A stretch of 64,000 nt of DNA, taken from positions 13,701,229 through 13,765,228 of the forward strand of contig CP137671.1 of the NCBI GenBank assembly GCA_037976565.1, in the 5' to 3' direction. The position numbers and the translations under genes were made by a program. The DNA is from Mesocentrotus franciscanus. Taxonomy: Eukaryota; Echinodermata; Echinoidea; Camarodonta; Strongylocentrotidae. The first letter of the stretch is position 1. The number at the start of each line of letters is the position of its first letter. The notes beneath the pieces are model-generated. The model had not been told where the DNA came from. It worked only from the letters and a program-made list of their open reading frames with translations, and did not search any database. Of the stretch, positions 13,001-25,000 are shown one piece after another.

Positions 13001-16000
13001 CCAAATTTCCCATACCAGGGGGTGCACGATTCCGTGCATTTGTTACGTTATTCCGAAGGGTCGTGTTTCCGAAGGATCATCATTCCGAAAGTGAAATAAA
13101 ATTCATTATTCCGAGGGCTTGTAATCCCGAAAATGAATTAGAGTTCATAATTCCGAAAATAAAACAGGGTTCATCATTTCGAAAATGGAAAAGGGTTTCT
13201 TATTCCGAAACTTCGTGATTCCGAAAAACGATACAGGGTTCTATGTCATTTTCGGAATAATGACCCCTATTTCATTTTCTGAAATAAGAAACTTCGAAAT
13301 TATGAACCTTTGGGAAAAAAGAGATTATTTAATAGATGGGCACGTAGCCAGGCTATTTGTTATTGGTAATTATGCACGATTTAATTTGCCCTTTTAATTT
13401 TCGTTTGGGTTTACTTTGTATGCGTTCTTTAACATCTGTGTCGTACTTATATCATTCGCCAATAAATTCTCTTTTGTTTCACCACAGATGTACTAAAGGT
13501 GAATTACCAGAGAAAATTATTGATTTGATAACTTGTGTATGCTACACATTCCCTATCTTAATACAATTTGCACATACTCCCCTTAATTGGCGAAGAATTA
13601 TGTCATACATAAGAATAATAAATGTATTATTTAAAGCCCCACTGCACCATTTGTAGCTACTTGCTCCCTCTATATAGAAAACAATGCCTAAGCGGTGCCC
13701 GTTGGTCCCCTATGATCCTCTTTTTCTTATGATAATTGAGAGCTGAGTTGATGAGAGAACCACCTGTCAGTGACCACGCTGGGAGGTCTAATCCCTCCTG
13801 CCCAAACTAGTGCAGGCAGGCTTTACAAAAAAATCTTTAATATAACGATCCATTTAACTATAATTTCCTTCCTCAATTCTACATTAGTAAGCCTACGCAC
13901 TTGAACAAGCTATATTTTGCAGGAGACCTATGACAATTTTACCAACTTAACCTTTTGGATCCGTTCTACTTTTAAAATTACTAGAACATCACGAAATTCA
14001 ATCACTTCACTTTTGTAACTTTAGATAGGTTAATGCTGTTCTTACATTTGGGCGGGCGTACGTAAGTGTGTAGTGTGTGTGTGTTGTGAGGATGGGTAAG
14101 TGTGGTGCGCGCGTGTGTGTAGTTGGGTGGGTGTGTTCACAACACGCAAGGGAACACAGCGCTCCATTGTGAAACACGCGCCGTAACACAATTTTCACAT
14201 CGAAGATTGGATAATTTGACACCTAATCTACAGCTATTAACAGGCCTGGAAAAATAGGTGAGGTAATGACTTCCGATGATCGCACCAGTGGTTCTAAATA
14301 TTAGATGATGCCAGACTCGTCTGTTTTTTGGTAAGCCACAAGAAAACTTCTTGCAAGATCGCTTTATTTTGTATGATGAACTGCAAGATGCCAACGCTAA
14401 TAATCACCAACATATTCCCACTAGAGTTAAGCACGATGGAGTTATTGAAATGTGAAAGACAAATGACTACCACCTAGTTAACTCATTTATATTTGGTAAC
14501 TATCATAGTATTGGGTTTTAAAGGGATTGGGTAACTTTGTCTCAGATTCTGAAACAAAATCCTGGATTTAGCTCATGCTGCAATGATAATTATAAACCTT
14601 TAGGTCAGTCAGGAACCCCATGACTTTTACAAGCCGATCACCTGTCTGATTATCAAGATATTTATGATTGGAAATCGAAACCAAATTTTGCGTTTTCCTA
14701 ACGGTTTTCATAACACTACAGTCTATTGGGGGAAACGAGTATGGTAAAAACCGGTCACTCAAAGATTTTTTACTTTTTTGAGGCACTTCTTGATCGTTTT
14801 GAAGCGCAATTTTTTTAAGGCTTCAATATTACACCATGTCACAGACACTGATAACACGTAGGGCCGTGCATCTCAGATTTAACATTGTTAAACGATGCCT
14901 TTAAGCATCTCTATCTACATTTATGCAGAGGCGTAGATAAAAGAGACACACACAAAAAATAGGGAAAAGGACGATGGCAAAGCTCTTGAAAAGATGATGA
15001 AGGAATCCTTCCTACAAACCCTCGTCAATGATTTATTTGCCCTGTTTATTCGACATGTCAAAAACTATTTGTCACTGGCATATTAACACCGTGTGCTCTT
15101 GGTAAGAACTGTTAAACTCATCAAATAATTGTGACCGTTATAGAAGAAAAAAAATTCAGCAAATGGTAAAAGCTTTATCAGCGTAATAGGTCAATTGGTG
15201 AAAGTTCGAGTGGGGAAAAGATGGGAGTGTTAATGCACGGTTTTGGGAGTATTAATGCACAGTTTTCCTCGTACGATGTAAGTTTACACTGCATTGTTGA
15301 CCTGTTTTAATACCCTATCGATACATAACACATTTAAAAACGTCAAACTTCTGAAATGCTATCAATTAACATCTAAAATGTTCACACACACAGAACGTTT
15401 TTACAATTTTCTAGAATATGTTTTAGTTATCAAATACATCATACCACACGAGTGATGATCATGATGATCATCATGATGGTGCATGATCAGATGATTTCAA
15501 GGAAATACCTACCGTTATTGTAATCATCAAATGCATGTGGTCGTTCATAAAACGATTAAACTTTTTGCAATTTACCTGGCATCTTTCCACACATTCTGCT
15601 CAAGTATTATTATGTGTGATCGACAGATTACCAAATTGAGACACAAATTTGACCAGTGCATAATATCACCAAATTGAGATACACTATCTGATAACACATT
15701 AACTTGAATCTGACCGGCGCATAATATTATGGAACAACTCCAGCGCTTCTTACCGTGACGTCACCGGTAGCTGAGTATGCGTTGAATGGTGGCGGGATGC
15801 CATCCTGCTCCAGCTCCTCTTCGCCGAATGAATCCTCGCGGAGGCAGGAGGTGAACATAGCAGTCCCATTGCTGGGGTTAATTATCTGGACCTATCGAAC
15901 AAAATAAATGAGAAAGTTGAATGCATTTGCAACGATTGACCATTCAGCGTAAATAGGCACTTTTCGTAATGTAATCAAATTGAATGCAGAACTCTTTGTT

Positions 16001-19000
16001 TAGTGCCCGGTTACAAGTTAACTGATTCATCTATTACGAATGATTGCATGTATTCCAATAGTCAGAATGTGAATTGCATACATTACGTGTTGTTAGGCAG
16101 GACAAGCCATAATGTTTGTCCTACTTAGCAACAATTATTGTATGCCATTCGCATTCTGACCATTAAAATGCAATTCTTCGTAACACGTCTATGAAATAAT
16201 TTTTAACGGGGCACTTAAAGACTTATGCATTAGATTTGATTACATGACGAAAATAGCCTGTTACATAGTTGTACCCGATGCAGGTTTTTGTAAGACTCAA
16301 GGACTACAGAGGCCCAACGCAGTCGTCGTGTAAGTGAAAGTGTATTTGCTGAATAGGTATAGAATATAAATTAGTCTGTTAAATTATTGATTTCAGCGTA
16401 TTTTCTTGGTTCTTCTTTCTCCATTTATCCCTAATTGTTTGTTTCATTATCGCTAACTATGATATTCAATAACATAATATACATGGAAATATATTAACCC
16501 ATGGAATAGTGAAAATACAAGGAGCATCTTTTCCGATCTCAAACAATAATTGCGACATTGTACCGCTTGATTTTAAAAATGATCTTAATTGCATTCTCAT
16601 TATTGACGCCATAGAGAACGCACAATGTATAAAGAACTATATCTCATATGGATATGAACCTATTTCAACGGCAATTTTTGCATGATTTTTACCTATTTGA
16701 TGACTGTGTAAGCTGGATTTTGTCCATCGAATTCAAAATCGTATTTGGTATTTGCAACTCACTCAAGAAGTCAGATAGTGTTCAGCTGGTTGAATGTGTT
16801 GATTTGTCTGTTTTCTTATGATATCAAAATACTATGTTGAAGGTGCTTAATATGATTTCTCTCAGATACAGGTGTTTTCAAAATGATTACCTTGTTGGCA
16901 AGCTCATCACCGGCTGATGGAGGATGCTGCAGATAGACTTTGTATGGGACCAGTCTGGCAGAGTCTAGTCCCTGGTCCAACCAAGTCTTTATGATATCCT
17001 GGGCCCCTTCTAGGTCGGCTGGAGTCCCTGCTACGTGAGGTTTGCTGGCGTAATGTCTGTCAAAGGAAAGTGTGATTTAAAAATAAGGATGAGTTCGGGT
17101 AAAGATGAAAATTAATTCGTGAGCTTTCTTATTATTTGTTTGACAGTTGAGATTCACATCATAACAGAAATGTCTCCTGAAAAGGACAGCTCTTAAATGG
17201 AATCCTATTCTAAAAAACTAACAGTTTGGACCAAACTTTCAGGCCACATTTGTGTCTAGTTTCGTTTGCCAATATTGTTGTTTGCAGTGCATGTGACCTT
17301 CAACAAGATTGAGTCATTCCAATTAATAACATGCAAACCTTGCGTTCAATAAAATTGTGATAATAAAAGAAATTAAATTATATATTTTCTAATCTTCAGG
17401 TAATATTGATAAGTAAGGCAACTAGTCTGTTTTAAAGGAAAACTCTCTTTTTATTGATTTTCTTTTGCATTTCATGGAATAATTTGGAATTATATTCATA
17501 CACACCAAACCAAAAAACACATGGAAATGAAATTTGCAAATTACAAGAAAGTGCTTGCTTCTGGAACGAATATTTAGTTTTCGACATACTTGTTTACAAA
17601 AAGCTTGAAAATGTCAAGTAGGCTTTCAAATGTCTTTCCATGTGCATGCTATTAACCTCGATATGATTCCAACTCTACGGTGAATCAACGTCAATTCAGA
17701 ACTGAATATGACTTGTCTCCCGATATGTCGTGTGCAATTTTCCTTAATTTTCGACTTCATATTCTTTATTCTCTGTTTTCAAGACAAATGAAAAATATCA
17801 TCAATTCCATTGAATGTAATCAACGATATTTTCCTTCCAGCTTTAGTAATTAATGGTGCAATGAAACGCATTTTTCACTTTCTCTGTATTGAATGTTTCA
17901 ATTCGTATCCTTCATCCACGTGGAAATTAATAATGTTTTCCCCTAACCCTTGCCCTAACATTAATGTGACTATAGTCAGTAGCCATCATTATTATATGTG
18001 GTAAAAAATATCAGTGGAAATAGATCATATAAGGCCAGAAAATATGAAAGAAGTTATAATAACATTGATTACATTCAAGATGATAACATCAATGAAAAAA
18101 TGTTAATAATGATATCAATGTCAATGAATAGAATAGTATATAAAAGTTACTTGAATGAGACTTCAAATTTGCCTCTAGAGGAGGAAATAGTCTCGACTAC
18201 GACATGATGGAATTGCATATAGATATATCTAGGTAAGATTGTTTGAATGTGTCTTTACGCCCTTAACCAATCTCATTTTGTAAAAAATAATGGCAATCTT
18301 ATAATGAAAATTAAATTCGTATCATTTTCTGTAGGGGAAGGCAATTGAAGCAGACCGATATTATTCACAAAGGGAATAAAAGGGGCAGAATGCTGATTCT
18401 ATAATTACCATGGCAACTATTGGATTGCTTTCCCCCGTGCGTTAAACTTTTAAGCTGATTTTTTTTTTTTCGTTTCTAATTTTGTTTTTGTGTGTGTATG
18501 CTGGTGGAGGAACTCCTATCCCTCTCTTGCAAATGAATCAATTTTTGTCATCAAGAGCAATATCAATGGGATAAATATATTCAGTCATTTGTAGTCTGTA
18601 AAATTATTCATAATCAAGTTTCTTATCTGTTCATGCATGTTATGCCAACGTTAATTTTCATAAAAATAAAAACCTTTACTCTTACAGGTATGAAATAAAC
18701 ATAAATCATATATACAAGGTAAAATATATTTTATATTTACAATTAGCAGATTACATATCAATATCACAATTCGGAAAGAAGTAAGCTAAGCATTATATGC
18801 TTTAGCTTTTATACTTCGCATATCATCCTATGGTATATTAATAACTAACAGCAATTAGAGTAGTAGGTTGGGCTTTAAGGGGAAGGGAAAGGGGAATACT
18901 TTCTATTGTTTGGATATTATCAACAGCTCTACTACAAAGAGTTATTTATCATTATTAAATTTGCTTATATAGCGCTTACTTTATCAGAAGTCTCTGGCTT

Positions 19001-22000
19001 TAGCAGAGCAGTTGTCACGCGCTCTGTGTATCAAGGAATAAATTCCTACCAGGCCCCCATTTACTTCACTTGGGTGGATCATTGTCTTGCCAAAGGACAT
19101 TAGTGCCGCGGCGGGACTCGAACCGCGGACCTTGTGATCGACAGTCCGGCGACGTATCTACTCAACCACGACACCTCTACAAAGCTAAGCATGATATGCT
19201 TTAACTTTTATATTTCGCATTATGGTATATTAATAACTAACAGCGATTAGAGTAATAGGTTGTAGGTTTACATATTAATAGTAACGTATGAATGTGTTTT
19301 AGGCAAATCTTGACACCCAGATAATTTATATTGCGGGTGTGCGTTGTGTGTGTATTGGGCGTTGGTGCATGCGTGGGTAAGGGCGTGTGTATGAATGCAT
19401 TGCTATTGTGTAAATAGTGCGCGGAACTCTCTACTATCTACGATTGCGCTGTTCGAAAGATGAAGAGGTACAGTTAAAACAGTTCAGTCAACCCTGCCCC
19501 ATAAGCCATATATTCATATTGTTGTCCGTCCTCTAAACCTCAAGCCTTCTGTTAAGTAAAGCATATTATATGTCTTCTGCTCATACAAACAGAGGTAACT
19601 GTAGAATATTCTCCGTTTTCCGAAACCACCTTGCATACAAAACGCGTGTTTAAGCACTAAAAGCTAATGCATCGTACAATGTAGACGAGATGAAAGAAAT
19701 ATTTACCGAAGGGTTCGTTGCATTTTTTGTCAGTTGGAATTTTCATTTTCTTGCATTAGGCTCGAGTGGATGTTTCTGCTGATAACTAATTCATTTCAAT
19801 TACAGGGGAATAGATTCGCCAACAGTCAATATTGCCGAGAAAGTACGACCGTCAGCGAATGTTTTCAAAAAGGTTTCTTCGGCGCCTGAAAACGTAGTCG
19901 TCACATAATGTTTAGTTGAAAATAGCAAAACGATAATTTTAACAGATTTTTAAAATTCTTCTACTGAAATGAGGTTGTTGACAAGAAAAAATAATAAATA
20001 GTGAATAATAATGTGTAGGCGTAGTGTCTGGGTGAATTATATCGACCTCCATTTAATTTGCTTTACTTTTCAAACCATTTGATTTTGAGCCAATTGCTGT
20101 CTGTAACTGAAATATGAATAGGATACCTCCAAAAATGCCCTGATAATTAATGACAATGATAATAATGATGATGATAATAATAACAACAACAACCACAGCA
20201 GCAGCAACAAGGTTTTATTTACTCAGGGTAGCATTGTCAGTATAAATACTGCTCTCTCATAGGCCCCTACAACTATCATTCCCCGTGGTACCCATTTAAT
20301 ATACCTGTGTCCTCGGGGACATTTGCGGGTAATAAACCTTGTCCAAAGATGTCTAAGCAATCATCGAACCCAGGACCTCACGTATGAGAGTCAAGAGCCT
20401 GCACCAATTCACCATCTCTTCAATGTCTATATTTACATGACCCTATCTTTTTCCGGTCTACATCACACCCACAGTACTTAAACAACTCATCAGTCGGTTT
20501 TATCAGCTTCCCAGTCGTAAAATGAAATATAGATCCGAGAATGCGCACTTGTTTCAACGAGGTATAAAAACCATTTCCCAGTCTTTGCATAAAGAGAGAA
20601 CCCATTCCCCGTCTTTGCATGAAAGGAAATGCCGCCTTGTGATCAATCATAAATGTATGAAACGGCGTAGCTACATGGGGCCTAGGAGAAAACACCCACC
20701 CCCATCAAATGATAAACAGAGAAGAAGAAAAAGAGGAGGGGAAAGGGGAGGGGGAACGGGAACGTGACAAGAAGACGCCGCGACCCCCCCACACCCTCCC
20801 CCTAATCATAATGACCTACTCATAATGACGTCATGCATCGAGTAAGACCCATGCCCCACTGATGCCGGTGCCCCCATCATTATGCTGACCCACGATACGC
20901 CACTGAATATTGTGTCTATCTATTTCCTCTTTAAGTGGACAAGCTAATTGCAAGGATCGGGCTAAGTACCATGTGGCCGAGGTGGTTATTACGAGAGAGT
21001 GTCATGATTTTTATCGCACCTTCTGAAATATTCAAACATAATCGAGGTACCGGGGAAACGAGCGATGAGACAAGGCACCTGGAGTTTAATTTCTGGATGT
21101 ATTAATAAACGAAATGTATCATTGCTCTGGAGAACAATGGCTCGGAATATAACAACCGGAAAGTTGGATTAAATGTACACATTTTATCCCAAAACGAAAT
21201 AAAACACGTACGAATTGTAAATTATGAAACTTTCTGTAACAATATCAAGAATCGCTAAAGACAATAATATGCTACAAAATTGTGGTAGTACCGGTAAATG
21301 AAAGCATGACACTTTTGTTGTAAAACATATCATTATTTTAGATGTAATAATTGGACAGAAAATAGAACAGTTTAGCATGTTAAATCAAGGGGAAACGCCA
21401 ACTTAATATCATCTCTCAAGTGCGCACAAAAAATGTTGGGTAATAAATTTAGTGAACCTTGTTCGTTAATAAGGTTGACTAAAAGATTAGTGAACCTTGT
21501 TCATTAATAAGGTTGACTAATAAGGTTAGTGAACCTTGTTCATTAATAAGGTTAACTAATAAAGTTAGTGAACCTTGTTCAATAATAAGGTTGGCTAATA
21601 AGGTTAGTGAACCTTGTTCATTAATAAGATTAACTAATAAAGTTAGTGAACCTTGTTCATTAATAAGATTAACTAATAAAGTTAGTGAACCTTGTTCATT
21701 AATAAGATTAACTAATAAAGTTAGTGAACCTTGTTCATTAATAAGGTTGACTAATAAGGTTAGTGAACCTTGTTCATTAATAAGGTTGACTGATAAGGTT
21801 AGTGAACCTTGTTCATTAATAAGGTTGACTAATAAGGTTAGTGAACCTTGTTCATTAATAAGGTTGACTAATAAAGTTAGTGAACCTTTGAAATTAGGGG
21901 ATGTGTCTAAATATATTTAGGTGCAACCTACGACGTTAGCAGAATGCATATATTAATCACCAGATCAGTCATAGGTCGATACAAGCAAAGAGGAATATTC

Positions 22001-25000
22001 TGAGATATTAATTTAGAATACTCCCTCGGTTTATCTATAGTTATCTAGGCATGGGTTTATCATTGTTATCGTGAGTTGACCTTTTCATTACCGCCCCCCT
22101 TTGGCAAGATTCATTTTAGGGTATTCTGTTTCTGTTTTTGTTTAGCTTATACTTAGCAAGGCATGGCAAATCCGAGAATTCTCTGACTTTCCAACAAATA
22201 GAGTGTCGCCAATTTTTTTGCTGTCATTTTTATACTCCAAAGTTCTTTGACAAGATGAAAAAAGAGAATCAAAGAATGGTAGTTCTCACATTTCCAGATC
22301 CCACTGGGGTTTATGATTGCTGCCAAGGGCACAACATCTAAGTGCACATTTTCTTTACGTACTTAATGTGTACTTAAAACTAGGCAGTCCCCCGATCTGC
22401 CACTAGTTCGGGACCTGGATTCAAGGATGAAGTATCCATAACTTTCATTGTGTAACAGAAATGATAGCAATGATATCCGGATACCATGAAGAGACACCTG
22501 CATCATCAATCATAATGACTAGTGACACTAAGCCAGTTCATAGTTGCAGTCTGAGCATGAGCAGATAAAGGTCATTGCATACCAAATTGTGAAATACACG
22601 GAGATAAAGTACTGGATACGTGCTCATGAAAGTTATGTAATCATTATTCATTTATGCACAAGCAGTGCACTACATGATACACAGGTGGAAGTATTCTTTG
22701 AAAAGGGGAAACAAAGGCTATTTATGTAGCACCTCCATCGATGTAGGAGTGAGACCTCTTCATGCTTTAAAGAGCTGTGGATATTCGGGGTTATTTGGGA
22801 CATGTGCTAACCGTGAACTGGTCTATTCAACAGAATAATGCTATAAATTTGTCCGGTAACAATGATAAGCTAGCTATACGTGTGCGTATTGCAGTTGTGT
22901 TTGTTATGTTTCAGCATCCTTTTTTTCTTTTTTTTCTTTGCCTCATCAGAGGATTTATTAGATATACATGGTTTACATTCAAAGATACAATAATACAAAT
23001 CAAACTTACATAATCACAAAAGCATCATTATTTACATAACAAAGAATTGAAATTAAGTTTTGCTTTGCAAAGCATTTGAATCATTATTAACATAAGAATT
23101 ATACTGATAGTTTTGTTTCCCCCTCCCCCTCCCCCTCCCCTCCCCTTTTTTAATAAAAATAACACGTAACAGCTCTTTTGGTAAAAACTTGTGCTCTCTG
23201 GTCATATTTATATTTGACTGAATTTCCAATCTTTTTATAATTTCTCTTTGAAAAATTTGTTTGAAAGCAACATTTCTTTTGTCTATTCCAGTCATATTTC
23301 GATCGACAATCAATTTATAAATGGTCCAAAAAGCTATAGTTAGGAATAAAGTACAATGATTTTCACAATCTATTTTGAGCAAGTGTTGGATACTGAACTT
23401 CAATATCTTTACTTGGTATATTTCTCGTAATATTTCTTTAAGATGTTTAATGAAGGGCTTATTTAGTTCAACATCCTGGTGATCAGCGATATCACGTGAA
23501 ATAATTCAATTTCTGGCTCTGTCCATGTTTTTGCTTGAAATCAAAGTTTTAGGCAATCCGCACTTTGTGTATGGACTGTAGTTAAAGTCATGAACAACAT
23601 GAACAACAACAAAAACAAAAACAAAAACAAAAACTTCTAGCCTATATTATTGTACTATACAAAAAAAATCGGTAATTGCAATCCCTCAGTAAAAGTGATT
23701 CGTGAATTGGCATATTTTTTGGGCAGGTGCAAACATGCTTCCTGGGTAGCAAACGAAGAGCGATTACATTGCTTTTTGTTTCACAGGGCGATTGTCCGTA
23801 TATAGCCACTTACGATTATGTTCACATTTAGGAAACAAATTTGATATACTATAGATTTTAGAGGGCGACTTTTTGTGCATGTTGGACGTATAAATCTTAC
23901 AGAGAAGTGCTTAAAAGCTTGAAGTACAGAGGGGCATAAAGTTCGATGATAGGGCGCCAATCTGTTCGAAAGGGGGTGGTGAATTCCCCTTGAGCCCCCC
24001 TCTTCTCCCGAAGGCGTACCGTATACTATGTCATGCTTTCATCTCCGTCAGCATGGTCGCAGTGTAATATGCTGTCAATATTAGCCAAAATAATTTCACT
24101 GGACATCTGATCTTACCTGGGGTGTTTACAAAGATCCTAAGTTGAACTTATCTCTAAGTTGGACTTAACAATTATGGAAAGCCGTTAGCATCTTTGAAAA
24201 TATTTTGTAAAAGTTATTTTAAAAGGCATAAATGTTGATTAAAATCATTCATATTTTCTATTATCAAGGAGATTTCATGTTCTTGATGTGGAATTTATAA
24301 AAAGTCTAAAATACTTGAATTTTTGCTTTTGAATATATTTTATTTCAAGGCTACAAATGGCTCTCCATAATGTTTAAGTCCAACTTAGAGATAAGTTCAA
24401 CTTAGGATCTTTGTGAAACACCTCCCTGATCTGTTAGTTTCTCAAGTGCATCAACAGATCAATCCACTTACGATCATTGAGGTCTGGAACAACCATCTGA
24501 CAAATAACTTTCTAATGCTCGGATATCCACTCACCAGTCTCATCAAGCCACGTAACAATTCACGTTACATTAATTACAGTTTACTATAGTAGTGAAACAC
24601 AAGATGAGTATTATGCACAAAATCATAAGGTCAATCTTTCATCGAATTCATCGCATTGCATACTTTTTTTAATATAAGAGATTGAATGATTAAATTGGAA
24701 TTTATGGCTGTTGTTGGGGTTTGTCACCACATTGTGTTATGGAAACACACTCGAAACACACAAAAAGGCGTAAATTGCTCATGTCGCTCGTGAAATGATA
24801 GTTTGTCCTATTCGTTTACATTCTTTAATGAATGTCTGCCCTATTCTTTAATAGTCAAACACACTCACCTGAGATTATCCCGTATGTTCTCCGCGCTCAC
24901 CTCGTTGATCAACCTATCCGAAATAGTCACATCCGCTTCACGTGCCTCAAAATCCGAGAATGAAAAATGCGAACCATCACCACCTCCTCCACAACCGTCA

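Noticed and set aside
21440..21890. CRISPR array
   Set aside because: Units are contiguous 39-bp repeats with no unique spacers, and the DNA is eukaryotic.
21513..21920. 135-residue open frame of 13-residue repeats as a real protein gene
   Set aside because: It is fully explained by a 39-bp minisatellite; no start context, splice sites or non-repeat domain support it. The peptide potential is kept as a finding only.
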